Positions 1-11,760 of a DNA stretch of 64,000 nucleotides are shown here, piece after piece. The notes below the pieces were generated by a model. The model was not told the origin of the DNA. It did not search any database and saw nothing but the letters and a program-made list of their open reading frames with translations. Source of the DNA: Branchiostoma floridae (lineage: Eukaryota; Chordata; Leptocardii; Amphioxiformes; Branchiostomatidae). A program made the position numbers and the translations under genes. Where the stretch lies: NCBI RefSeq assembly GCF_000003815.2, contig NC_049989.1, positions 21,056,024 through 21,120,023 on the forward strand. Direction: 5' to 3'. The first letter of the stretch is position 1. Every line of letters starts with the position of its first letter.

Positions 1-844
1 GTGCGAGAACGTCATATTGGCTCAGTGGTTACTTGAGAACAACCAATGACAGCTTTAGAAGATGATGACGTAGATGTAGTGTACACAATGGTTTCCATGG
101 ATACCGCAGAAGATCAACAAACATGGCGGCTGCCAACATGGTTGTCGAAGGTCATAGAGACGACGGTTCTCATCACCATATTTTGCGTGCGATTTTGTTT
201 TTCTAGAGTATTTTCATTCCCTTAAAATGTGTTTGGAAGTATCCAAAACGGTAAGAAAACAATTTCTATTGCTAAACGTGTCACGACTTGTTTCCCGACA
301 TCTTGATTTGCACGAGAGTACTTTTGTCGTTACCTGTTTGAAAGGGACAAGGTTTTATGTCAGCTATTCTCTTAATTTAAAAGCGTTCTTGCGTATATTG
401 GAGCTTATGAATAAAGAGACAGAAACACCACCGCATTTGTTCACAAGTTTTGTTCATTAGGCCCTCTTGTTTCAGAAATATGAAATTCGTTGAGTTAAGA
501 AGTTTGCCGCCGTGCTAGCTTAAATTGCCAGCTGTTTTAACTTTTGTATGCTGTCTTGCCCAGGTGTTAGCCCCAATAACATGGTAGTTTACAAACAAGG
601 ATCGTTGACCACTTATATTCAAGAAAGTCGAAAAGAAATGTGTCATTTGCGCTCATTTACGACCTAACGTTATATCCCATGTTATAGTGTGACTTGCCTT
701 TATTCACTTCAACTGGGCCCTTCAACTGAATTATGGGAAGCGAAGTCAAATGAGTCTAGAATATCCAAACCCCGCCTTTCTTAGCCTTTCTTTCCACGTT
801 CCCAAAGAACAGAAATTTGGCAATATGGTCGTTTTATCAACTTT
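1..844. other. Unassigned left edge
   Basis: No gene is recognised here. A CATGGCGGC (YY1-like) motif lies near 127. A short ATG frame at 227 reads MCLEVSKT and reaches a donor-like GGTAAGAA within about 25 bases, so it could be the first exon of an unidentified transcript. Nothing downstream in the window can be joined to it with confidence. Confidence 0.3.
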
Positions 845-1185
845 TCTGGAGGCGGCCAAAATTGCCCTAGGGAACGGTCCATTTTTTCAACTTCGCAGGA
901 GTCAAAACTTAAAAATTTAATTCTATTCATGCACAATTGCACAGTTTAGTGTCTTGTAAATACACTCAGCTAAACTGTAGTATAGACTGCATTTATACAG
1001 ATACCGGTACATTTGCTTGTATAATGTCTTAAAAACCTGCATATTGTTTCATTTTATAGTTATATTTTGAACACCACCCCCTATTGCTTTATAAATGATT
1101 CCATCCAAGATGGTGGCGAGTGAAAATTTCTCGAAAGTTGGCTCCAAAAGTTGTCGAAAGTTTTCTGCGGACAACAACAAAGAAG
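845..1185 (+). promoter_or_regulatory. NLR-unit promoter and first exon, copy P1
   Basis: First of four related blocks. It carries a GGAGGCGGCCAAAATTG motif followed by GGGAACGGTCC, a TATA-like TTTATAAAT near 1088, and CAAGATGGTGGC (YY1-like) at 1106. The block ends at the donor AAGAAG/GTAAGTAC. The stretch between the YY1-like motif and the donor is conserved in all copies (AGTTTTCTGSGGACAAC), which suggests a shared leader exon. In this copy the ATG in the YY1-like motif stays open up to the donor; in the other copies it is closed by stops. It probably drives NLR-A. Promoter function is inferred from repetition and motifs. Confidence 0.6.
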
Positions 1186-3001
1186 GTAAGTACAGGTCCC
1201 GACTGTCAACTTTTAAGAGTTTCAAGACCCGCCAGATAAGTCATGAGTGCGATTTGTCGGCAAGATCGTGTCGAAAATTGGATTAGAAAACAAAATTCTG
1301 ACCAACGCAATCTAACGTAATTGTACTTTAGACTTTACCTCGTAACAGCACTTTCGTCAAATAACCTTTGCCGCATTACGACTGACGTATTACGGTTCGA
1401 AGGTTTGCTATTGATTGATAAACACAAGGGTCTTCATTGCATGAATTACATCAGTTAAAGGGTATCCTAATAAGATCTAATAAGCTAAGTTAAAATTTAT
1501 ATGATCTTCTTTGATGTAATTTTCGATTAAACAAGAGTTCAGAGACCTCATACCTCCATGAAATATTCAGAGGTTTTGTAATCACATTTCTTTGTCACAT
1601 TGATTACGCAATTTAAATTAAAAGGCTTTAAGTCTGGCCATTTATTCTAAGTAATGATTTATCTATTCATATTTATTCATTTATATGATGGTCTTCTCTA
1701 CCAATATACATGTATAAAATATGTTGTGTCTGTGAAAGTGGTTTCTGGACAGTTTGCTGCCAAACCAGTTCATTGCCAAGCCAATTTGCTGTCATATCCA
1801 TGATGGATCGCTGTCATCTTGCCATTAGGTTCCGGGTCGGAGTTCAAATCTGACCGGAGTTGGCGGAAGGGTGGCGTAATAGGCCGGAAGTGCGCTATTG
1901 TCTCCCTAACTTTTGCTCCTTATTGCTTTGTGATTGTTATAGCTGAGCATAGATTTTTTTGTATTCCCTGAAAAGCCCGTGGGTTGTATTATTCTTGTGG
2001 CCAGCAAAACCATTTTTGTATAAGTCCGCTGCAACAGTGAAGCGTTTTTTTTGCCAGATGACCCAAATAGCAGCGTTTTTCATGCGATTTTGATGAAAAT
2101 ACGTCATCGGAGATTGGAAAAAAGTCATCACATGGAATTCTTTTAATCTTTATTTTACAAAAACATCAAGAATTTCGCTTTTCTACCACGTAGACCGTTA
2201 TCCTGGAAAAATTCGTTTTTTTTCCAAGCAGCTTCAATAAAAAAAAGTGTCAAAAGATGACAGTTTTCTGGTCCAAAATTAAAATTTTACTACTGTCATA
2301 TTCGACCCAAAATAAAGAGGCAACAGACGATACCGGTAGGTTTGTCAGAAAGAGGCAGTAAACGGCTTTTCACCATATTGATTATGTTTCGCGTCCTGCG
2401 TTTCCTAGCGGAACTGTAGTCCGTTGGCCTGAGGCTGTCCGCCAACCTCCGAAATCGTAAAAGAAAATCCAGTCCGAGACCATTAGTCATTTTGTCATCA
2501 GTTGTTTCGCTGTCACTGTCAGTCGTTTTGCTGTCAGTCATTTCAACCTCAGTCGTTGCGCTCTGTGTCGCTTTGCCCTCATTGACGTTTTGGCCACCAT
2601 TAGACAGAAGATTTGTGGTCACCCCATACAACAGGACAATAATGTTAGTTTTTATTATACCCTTTGTTCAACCGTTTCAAAGATAACGTGGTATCCATGG
2701 CAACAGTAAAAATCTTGACTCTAAATAATTTGTCTGCTATAAGGCGATAAATTCCTTTGGGACAAACACTGTCTTTGGGGTCATTGATCAGCTTTACCTA
2801 TTAGTAAATGTATGCTGTATGCTGGCGCGGCAAGGCAAAAATTTACTTGCCCGAACCAAATTTTCACTAGCCCGAAATTCAAATGATATTTTTCTATATA
2901 TGATATATTTTCACTTTCATCAATTTTGGTTTTTGTTATTGGCTATTTTTTCCTGTGTTGACCAATGATTGATGCAATGACAGTAAAAGGTAAAAAATAT
3001 A
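1186..3001. other. Intronic or intergenic stretch, no recognised gene
   Basis: Presumed first intron of NLR-A. A 111-codon - strand frame (2296-2631) is rich in Thr/Ser/Asp, has no recognisable domain and is probably fortuitous. A degenerate B-box-like GTTCAAATC at about 1842 suggests an old tRNA-derived SINE fragment. Confidence 0.35.
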
Positions 3002-4013
3002 CTGTAAGTTCATTTAATTTTGTGAGATTTTTTTCGCTGAGACCTTTTCTTCACAAAGTCATCAACTCACGAAATTGTTAACTTAAAACTGTATCGCCCC
3101 CCTCCCACACCTTCGGTGCCAAACACCATTATACGTGTGTACTGTTAAACGCTACTTATAAGTACGACGTTCTATGATAGAAACTTGCTGCACTAATGAC
3201 AACACTCAATTGATAACAAACCATTTATTATTTTCAGACTGAAATAAAGGTTTATTCAATGATGTATGGAGTCATTATTGCATACAAATCTACAACCAGC
3301 TAACGGAAGATAAAAGAAACATGGCGGCATTTGTTGACAAGCACGCCGTGACGCAGGTTACACATTGGTCCTTGTTTGGTTTTACTACAGTTCTATAACA
3401 TACGAATGAAACAAAAATGAATAAAACAGTCAACAGTAGTACTGGTATTTACAAGAAAGGATTAACGAAATATTTAAACAAAAATATTGGGGAGTTGTGT
3501 TTGCCACGTTTCTAGTCATGAAAATTCCCAGCTATTATTGTTGTAAACCTGCTGTAATTCCATAGCTTTTCTTGTATTTTTAAAGATGAATACAGTTTTA
3601 ATTTTTGCTTCGTTCGTAACTTGTAGAAATCTAGTAAAACTAGGAAAATGTACTAAGTAAATCGCAGCCACGGCGTGCACGTACTACTGAACAAAGCCGA
3701 CAAGTTTCTTTTTTCTCCGTTCGCCAGTGGCACATATCTACACAATAATGATGTATAGTTAATGTGTTGAATTAACTTTTATTTCGGTTTGAAAAGAATA
3801 AATGGTCTGTTATCAATTGAGTCTTGTCATTGGTATAAGTTGCAATCATAGCAGCTAGCGTACACACGTAGTTGAGACTGGATTTTTGGACGGAAGGTGT
3901 GGGGAGGGGGACGATGTTGAACATGCATGTTCGCGAGTAGATGACTTCGCGAAGAGAAGGTCTCAGCGAAATACGCGAACTTAAAAATCTCGCGAACTTA
4001 AATGAACTTACAG
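3002..4013. mobile_element. Foldback (long inverted repeat) element, ~1.0 kb
   Basis: The left end CTGTAAGTTCATTTAA recurs inverted at the right end, flanked on both sides by TA inside a palindromic ATATA context. Inverted similarity continues inward for about 350 bases. The segments around 3040 and 3950 (GCTGAGACCTT), 3205 and 3815 (CTCAATTGATAACA), and 3340 and 3675 (CACGCCGTG) all pair. No transposase frame is present, so this is a non-autonomous element, perhaps mobilised by a mariner-type transposase given the TA flanks (inference). Confidence 0.75.
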
Positions 4014-6019
4014 TATATGGTTCGGTGCAAACAAGCCTTCCATTGAAATGAAAAAGACACTTTTTTTAAACTGAGGTGGCAATCGCGAATGTGTAAATCA
4101 ACACCATCTACAGTACGGAAGTCAGCTATATTATGTTTTCAATTTGTCACAGTATCTACTTTCTTATGCTGGAAACATTTCCAAAGCACTAACAAAAACA
4201 CAAGACGAATAATAGTTTCTCATTATAAACACTATCTACGTGCAAGTTAATATACCTATTGCTACAAAAACAAAAAAAGTAAAGTACATGTACCAGTCTC
4301 AAAAAACATGGGTAAACGCACTAATTCCCTAAATAATAGAAAAACAGTAAATATTGGCGGTGAAGATACCCCTAGGCCAGGTGCATATAACAAAATGTGC
4401 GTTATTTTAATTAATACCTTATTTGCATAATCAATAAAGACTTTTCATGCTTCATCTTTTGTGGTCAATTCATGGTAGAGACTTCATATTGGAATTTATA
4501 CATATATAGGTTTCTTGAGGAAAGGTGAATACATTGCATTATATCTTATGTCGAGACTCAAGACAAGTATAATAATGGGAGTACAAGGGACCCAACCCTC
4601 CTTGTCCGAAACAAGTCCAACTGTCTTATTAACATGTAATTAACTCTAGTTAGTATTAATACTATGGATTGAGTTATGTACCAAACTCGTGTACTTAAAT
4701 CATTCTGAAACTGCATTTTGTGATTTATACCAAAACTCCTAAAATGTTAATATGTAAACCCGTTTTTTTTTGGGGGGGGGGGCAAAATCACTAGAGGGGG
4801 CCGAGATCGCTAGTGATTTCGGCCCAGGTGCTGTGACACCGGCACTAACGGCAAATTAACCAGCACTTGACTTGACTTGACTTTATTCAGATCCACAATT
4901 AACAAGTACATTGTAGCTACTCTTCCTGTGGTTCTTATTAGCACTGACCGCGAATCAGAACAGCACTGACGGCGAATTGTACCAGCACTGACGGAAAAGC
5001 ATAACTGCACTGATGGCAAATCTTACCAGCGTTTACTGGAAAAGCAGCCCAAATTTGGAAGAGTCTTCCTACCTGGTCGAAACAAATGATCTGCCTAATA
5101 TTCTCTCCTTACAAAACATTGCAGCAGTATATGCATCTCTTTTGTTTAGAATCATCTAAACTGTAAATCTAAAAATGACTTACCTGTTAAAGATATTTCA
5201 ACATTACTCTGAACATGTCTTGATTTAGATATGACTATTTCCATACCTGGAAATTCTGTATGGAATTACCAATTTCAATTAGTCAAATTTAAATCAAGAT
5301 ATTTTCACAGTAATGTTACAATTTGTAGATGACCTTGATCTCAATGAACACAACACAACATAACACTGAATTCCCAAGGTTGCCATAAAATAAACTCCTG
5401 GTGATTATGACATGACTTTATTTATAGCCATCAGCTCCAAATGCCATGCAACTGTAGGTTGTTTATTTTATAGTAAGACAAGGAGATATCTACATCTTTA
5501 TATGGTAGTTTTGTAAGGTAATAATTTTGAACATCCTTGGTTTTTAATGGTGTGATTATCTTTGATTTAATTTGATGTTAATGACTTGTGTCTGTTTTTT
5601 TTCCCAGGGCTCGTTTAAAAACGACGGTAGGCGATATGTTTTCCCTGGCGAAATGAAAAAAAAAATTAATGTGTACAGCTAAAGGCGGGCTACCGATTAT
5701 GCCAAACCAGCAATAACTCAGGATGGATGGAAGACCACATGAGCCAACACCATCCAGCTTGCAAACCGTAACCACTGGACTGTGCTAAAGAGGTGATCCG
5801 TACATTTCCATGGCCACTTTTACAACAATATGTGGCATTTGTAGATGCCATTTATCCAAAAGTACTGTTCCTAACTTGCTAAATAGCTGAGTGCGACAAT
5901 GGAAGAAACTTAGGCTGCTGTTAAAAGAGAAACATCACAAGAATTAAATTGTGCCATTTTTAAACGTTAAATTGTTTTGGTCTCTTGAAAAGAGCGTGTA
6001 TAAGGGCTGGGGATTTCCG
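4014..6019. other. Intronic stretch without recognised gene
   Basis: A T9/G10 homopolymer run lies at about 4763-4782. Around 4840-5010 there is a degenerate short tandem motif, AGCACTGACGGCAAAT. No exon with credible splice sites and homology was found. Confidence 0.35.
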
Positions 6020-6055
6020 CTAGTATCGGCTGGTGTTGGTGCCAGCCGATACTAG
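6020..6055 (+). promoter_or_regulatory. Perfect hairpin just upstream of NLR-A start codon
   Basis: CTAGTATCGGCTGG and its exact reverse complement are separated by an 8-base loop TGTTGGTG. The 14-bp perfect stem ends 24 bases before the ATG of NLR-A and can be extended outward by a G-U and a C-G pair. If this sequence is in the mature leader it would form a stable RNA stem next to the start codon. A role in splicing or translation is inference. Confidence 0.6.
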
Positions 6056-6079
6056 TGTGTTGGCGCAAAACTTCTCCAA

Positions 6080-6353
6080 ATGGCGGACAATCCTCGCCAG
6101 GATCTGTACCTGGAGATATCTCGGAACCTTGTAGATCAAGAACTTACAGATCTCCGCAACTATGTCAGCGGTGCGAAGATTCTACCGGCGGGATTTGTCC
6201 AACACGCCGACACGCACCAGATCTGTAACCAACTGGAGAAAGAACAGAAGTTAAAGCTGGGAGATCTCTCCCTTCTGACGGACCTGTTGAGAAAAATCGG
6301 CAGACATGACTACGCCAAGGAGGCAGAGCAGATTGCAGAGGATGAAAAAAAAG
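6080..6353 (+). other. Death-effector-like effector exon of NLR-A
   Basis: Encodes about 91 residues starting MADNPRQDLYLEISRNL. The pattern LYLEIS...ELTDLRNYV...LSLLTDLLRKIGRHD fits the six-helix DED family, including the LLRKIGRxD ending typical of the last helices. DEDs recruit other DED proteins such as caspase-8/FADD-type partners. The exon ends GAAAAAAAAG/GTGCAT in phase 1, which fits the following linker exon. Confidence 0.75.
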
Positions 6354-9300
6354 GTGCATGGCTGTATGTTACAATTACATTGTTGTATGAAGGACTATCA
6401 CTTTGCACAGCTACCCAGACTGTATAAATAATGCTGTATGGAAAATAATTGCCGTGTGTGGTCTGTTAATCTTGAAGTAAGCACTCCAGATAGAAGTTTA
6501 CATGTATACAGATAATGTATTCCTGTGCTAAAAGATTTCTTGGTGACGACGACTCCCCCCCCCCCCCCCCCCCCCCCATCAGTGTGACTCAAGAAATTTT
6601 GTTGCCGTCTTAACTTCAGGGAGCACACACACTGCCTTCCACGTTGTAGTTGACCGCCAAATACTTATGTAATATATACTGACTAGTTTTCCCTGATCAA
6701 CCTCTCAAAAAACCTTAGAATGCCCCATATTAACTTCATTCTCGAAAACTCCACACCATGAGAGGGAACCCCCCTTCCATACCAGCAGTAAAAGATACTC
6801 TCAACTTGTCTCAAGCATTTGGAAGAACAAATTTAAAAACCCTTTCACTTTTCAGATAAATCCAAATACTCTCATCTATAATTGCCTCAGATCTACAAGA
6901 TTATTGAAATGGAAAAACAATTTACATACAACCCTTCTCTGTTCTCTTACAGAATTTCCAGTTCCAGTTGGAGCTGCAGGATCAGAGTCTGCTTCATTGA
7001 CAGGTGTGATTTAGACTGGTGGGATTTGAATGAGAAATGAGAAGAAATCTTATCGTATAGATTGTTTAGCGCGTAGACATACACTGTCAGGTTAATCGAA
7101 TGTACAATGGCTGAACATTAGCAGTATAACTATAACTAAGCTGACCTTGCAATATTAGAAGGCCTTCGACTTTGCTTAAGTTCCGAAAGAGTGCAAGCTA
7201 CCAATACCCTCTTTTGCAGATCAAACTGTCAAAAGTTCAACTGTCAAGGTTTATTGTCTGACGTATAATGATGTACTTTGTATATGTTAGATTCTTGCTA
7301 AGTTTGAGTTTGAAGTCTTATATCTTACACAGTGTTCTCTATTCCAGATGTATTCCAGAAGTCAGTGAAGAAGTACTATGAGTTGCAACTGTCTCACTTC
7401 AAGCCTCTGATCTGGAATGACAACTTCACACTTACCCTCAGTGATATCTTCACCCAGCTGGAGTTGATAGAAACTCAAGTGGGAAAACAAAGAAAAGAAC
7501 TGAAGTCGTTAAACGACTTGTTCAACCCAGATGTCACAGGACTGACCAAAGCACCCAGGTGTATTCTGATTGAGGGTGAAGCCGGAGGGGGGAAGACAAC
7601 GTTTCTGTCCAAAGAAGCCCTAGATGCCGTCTCACAGAAAACAGAGCTGGGCAGAAGACACAATATCGTCCTGTTTATCCGACTACGGGAGGTGAGAAAG
7701 GGGGAGACCATAGAGGAGATGGTGTGGGACCAGTGTGTTGATGAAACAACTGAAGGTGTTGATGTACAATCCATCAGAGCAATCCTACAGAAAAAGTCGT
7801 CCCATGTGCTCTTCCTCCTAGATGGGTATGATGAGCTGCGGCCTGAGGCCAGGGCAGCCAGGCAGGCCATTCCCAAGCTGCTGTCTGGCAAGTTGTACCC
7901 CAGCAGCACGATTGTGATCACCTCCCGACCCTCAGCAGGAGTGCAGCAGTACACCCGGCCAGACTGTCATGTGCACATCAAGGGCTTCTCCCCTAAACAT
8001 GTGGCTGAACATGTGAGAAAATACTTCTTCATCACAGAAAATCCTGAGCTGGCAGAGGACTTCATCAGGCAGTATTTCACTGTCTTTGATGATGATGATG
8101 AAGAGGATGATGATGATGATGATGAAGAGGATGACGACGATGATGAAGAGGATGACAATGATGATGATGAAGATTATGATAATAAAGAGGATGATGATGA
8201 TGAAGAGGATGACGACGATGATGAAGAGGATGACGATGATGATGATGATGAAGATGAAGATGACAATGATAGACTGAGTGATCATTTCACAGCTGGCAGT
8301 CATTGTGATGAAGAGGTAAAGGTTGAAAATACAGCTGTTACATCAAGATGTACTGTAGTTCTGAAAGATAATGAATTCTTAAATAATCTGATCCAGACCC
8401 CACTGTTCCTGCTATTAGTCTGTCTGCTGTGGGAGGAAGATCAAGAGATGGTGTCTACTGGAACAATGACAGGGCTGAACGACAACCTGCTGACATGTCT
8501 GGTTAGAAAGCACTGTAAGCGAGAAGGAGTGGACATGCCAACAGAAGGGCTGCCTACAGAGGTTGCTGAGTCATTACTGCAGTTTGGCAAGCTTGCGCTA
8601 GAGGCACTGCTGAGGAATGAGACCCTGCTTGACCTTACAGATGTAGAGAGAGAAAAGGTAAATTGGGAGTTGCTGTTAAAGCTGGGTGTGGTCTCCTTGG
8701 AGGTCTCTTCCTCAAAATTGCATCCTAGGAAACAGCTGAACTTTTCCCACAAGACAATGCAAGAATTCCTGGCTGGACGATATGTTGCTCATGCTCTGGT
8801 GAACCAAGACATTGTAGAGCTGCTGCAGCTCACCTCCATAACCAAGGTGTTTGAACTCAGTAACCTGCTTCAGTTCACATGTGGCTGTGACTCACGGGCA
8901 GCACAAGCTGTGATGGAGGAACTGAACAAGATCAGCAGCAGACAGTTCACACACTTGGGACCAGAACATTTTGAAAGGTCACATATGCCAAAGGATCGAG
9001 ACATGCAAAACTCCTGCAACACCTACAAAGGGTTTGCAGCATTGTGCCTGAATATCCTCGGTGAGAGACAAGAACCAGAAGTGCTTCAGGGCTTCAGTCA
9101 AGCCCTGCCAATTGTCATGCTGGACAGCTCCATTAACAGTAGAGAAGCCACAGCTCTGAAGTATTACTTACAGAATCTTCATTCAGCAAACCTGCCAGAC
9201 AGGCTTATACTTAGGGTTCCTAAAGGCACTGACTGCAGAGACACAGTTCAGTACCTACAGCAGTGTTTTACAACTTCACTCCCTGGGCTTAGATTGGACT

Positions 9301-10974
9301 TGAAACTATCAGGACAGTTTGACTCACCTGATGAGACAGCCAGGCTGGTTTCAGTTCTGAAGAATGTTCCTGGTCTGAGGGCGCTGAATCTGTCATACAC
9401 AGACCTAACACCATCATCACTCCAGCCACTTGTGCAGGGGTTCAGCCACATGTCTCTGTTAGAGGAGTTGGATCTTAGCTGGAACCCTTACCTTTGGGAT
9501 GCTGGGATGGAAGTCCTGCAGGTTGGGCTGTCCAGTGTTCCACACCTGGCTGTACTCCGTCTTTGTGGAGTCAACATGACAGCTGTGGGCATGTCATCCC
9601 TGGCTCCCTACATGCAACACCTAGTGGGACTGAGAGAACTGGATATAACTGGTAATCAGATCGGTGACACTGCGCTGGAATCTGTCACCACCATCCTCCC
9701 CATCTTCACAGCCATACAGGTGTTGGTCCTGGTGGGGATTGTCCTGAATGTTTTTTGTGTCACTGTCACATTGCAAGTACTAGTGTTTCTCAATGCCCTC
9801 ACCCACATATTTCATGGCTGGATTGTCCTCCACATCTTCACGTTGGTCCGGCAGAGGTATAGTTCCTCTAACACACTGTTCCCTGTACTGTGTCAGCTAA
9901 CCAGGCTGATCAAACTGAGCATTAGTAGAAAGGACATAGGAGACCCTGGGCTGGAATGCCTGGCTACTATCAACCACCACCTCACAGCCATGAAGGTGTT
10001 GGATCTCAGTTGGACAGGTATCAGTGACAGGGGAATATCAGCCCTGATCAAAGCTCTGCCTCACCTGGTGCAATTACAGGTGTTGGGTGTGAGCTGGAAT
10101 AACATAGGTGACTCAGGGATTGTCTCACTGGTGCAAACACTCTGCCAGCCCAGCAGTTTGGACATGGAACAAAACCCACCTGGTGACAAGAGTCTGACCA
10201 CAGCCCCTCACTATAACACCACACTACAGGTGCTGCAAATAGGGAGTAATTGGGGAGTAACAGGAGCCGGACTGAGGAGGGTCGCACAGCTCATCAGCGC
10301 ACTGCCGGCACTGACCAGGCTGGACATGTCTGGTGATCTGTTCTTTCCTTTACACCTGCCTGACACCAGTGCCATGGCTCTGGCCGAGGCTCTACCCAGA
10401 CTCCCTGCCCTGGAGTGGCTGGACCTGCAGCACATCTCCATGGAGCCTGCAGGGTTCCAGGCTGTGGTGCAGGCTGCTGAGGAACACCCAACACTGGAGG
10501 AGCTGCGGTGAGTTCTATTGGTTATCCTTTAGGTACACTTTACTGTCTTGCAGGGAAGCTTGAATTTTAGGCCTCTAATACTAAGTAATATTTGATGGAA
10601 TTCAAAGTGATAAGATGTGTGAATTGACTTTTGCAATACATTCAAGACTCTTTTGTTCGATTTGATACACAATGTAAATGTACCTAGCAGATAGATTAAG
10701 ATATGCCTGTTCTGGTACACATATTTTGATGAGTTATATACCAGTACTGAGTGTGTACATTCCTATATGGTACAAGGTTAATTTATTTTGATATCTTATT
10801 TATCAGTAAGTTTTACTCCCTCATTCTGCAGTAATTTTATAACAACATACAGCATTTGATGTAACTAATTAATAAGCTTCTTTCTTTCTTCATTTCTCAA
10901 TACACAGCTACACTAAGCGTCTAGTTCCTAAGGGAGCGGACACCACAGCCAGCTGCCTGGTGCTGTACCCCTGA
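6080..10974 (+). CDS. NLR-A: DED-NACHT-LRR receptor
   Basis: Predicted cytosolic innate immune receptor of 1183 residues in four exons: 6080-6353, 6953-7003, 7348-10507 and 10908-10974. All introns are GT-AG, with phases 1, 1 and 2. Residues 1-91 resemble a death-effector domain. A Pro/Val linker (92-108) leads to a NACHT ATPase with Walker A GEAGGGKTT (~185-193), Walker B LLDGYDE (~265-271) and sensor TSRPSAG (~300-306). About ten RI-type LRRs follow in the same exon. The last exon gives the tail ending CLVLYP. Two oddities are a pure Asp/Glu tract inside the NACHT region (8088-8270) and a 36-codon hydrophobic insertion in the LRRs (within 9732-9890) that is absent from the two neighbouring paralogues. 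The start ATG follows a strong hairpin. Family assignment is firm; exon ends are by eye. Confidence 0.88.
8088..8270 (+). repeat. GAT/GAA microsatellite encoding a 61-residue acidic tract
   Basis: In the NLR-A frame this encodes an almost uninterrupted run of Asp and Glu (a few Asn, one Tyr, one Lys). It lies between the helical part of NACHT after sensor 1 and the segment beginning LSDHF. NLR-B has a shorter, degenerate acidic/serine stretch at the same point (about 26925-27075). NLR-C has none. The length is a multiple of three and the frame is kept. Confidence 0.95.
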
Positions 10975-11194
10975 GTTCCCAACATGACAACCTGTTCTGT
11001 ACATTGTCTCACCTGAGGTCAGCGTTCTGTATATATAAGGTTAAAGTAATGCTAACATGTCACAGATATTCATATAGAACTAAAGTTTATTTCCATTTAG
11101 CATAATGAGAGCTTCCAAATATAATGTAAAACTTCTATTGTATCAATATTAAAGCCTGTTGCCTGCATTTTGAAATTTTGAAAAGTCTAATAAC

Positions 11195-11200
11195 AATAAA
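11195..11200 (+). terminator. Poly(A) signal of NLR-A
   Basis: AATAAA, overlapping a second AATAAA, lies about 220 bases after the NLR-A stop. Signals lie at comparable places after NLR-B and NLR-C, supporting transcript ends before the 108-bp repeats. Confidence 0.55.
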
Positions 11201-11395
11201 TAAAGTATTAATCAGAAAAGTCAAAAATAAGTTTCTTTGCTGACAAAGCATTCTCTATATCATTTAAAAATTATTTCAATAATTCCGTTTTCCTTTTAGC
11301 AGATGACCTCTTGTAATGATTGATGTTTAACTGGAGTCCTTAACATTTATTGGATGTCTGCACTGTTTTTATTCAATTGTAGTGACACCTCGGTT

Positions 11396-11760
11396 CAGAT
11401 GTGCTTACAGGTGTGTTTGTTACAGGTGTGGCTATTCCTACAGGTGCCCTCCAGTCTGGACCCCCTGTGTAAGTACACCAGCAGGTGTAAGGTGTGGGGA
11501 CCACAGGTGTGCTAACAGGTGTGTTTGTTACAGGTGTGGCTGTCCCGACAGGTGCCCTCCAGTCTGGACCCCCTGTGTAAGTAGACCAGCAGGTGTAATG
11601 TGTGGGGGACCACAGGTGTGCTAACAGGTGTGTTTGTTACAGGTGTGGCTGTCCCGACAGGTGCCCTCCAGTCTGGACCCCCTGTGTAAGTACACCAGCA
11701 GGTGTAAGGTGTGGGGACCACAGGTGTGCTAACAGGTGTGTTTGTTACAGGTGTAGTTGT
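11396..11760 (+). repeat. 108-bp tandem repeat with splice-site-like ends (copy set 1)
   Basis: About 3.4 copies with period 108-109 (TTACAG at 11420, 11528, 11637 and 11745). Each unit contains TGTTTGTTACAG (acceptor-like), a 43-base core GTGTGGCTGTCCCGACAGG..., then CCCTGT/GTAAGTACACC (donor-like). Because the period is divisible by three, long Cys-rich frames appear; these are by-products of the repeat. Homologous arrays follow NLR-B and NLR-C. Confidence 0.9.

Noticed and set aside
2296-2631. 111-codon - strand frame
   Set aside because: No recognisable domain, low-complexity Thr/Ser/Asp stretch, no splice or promoter context; cannot be supported as a gene.
8086-8277. Met/Lys-rich + strand frame and Ile- and Ser-rich - strand frames
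   Set aside because: Alternative readings of the GAT/GAA microsatellite inside NLR-A.
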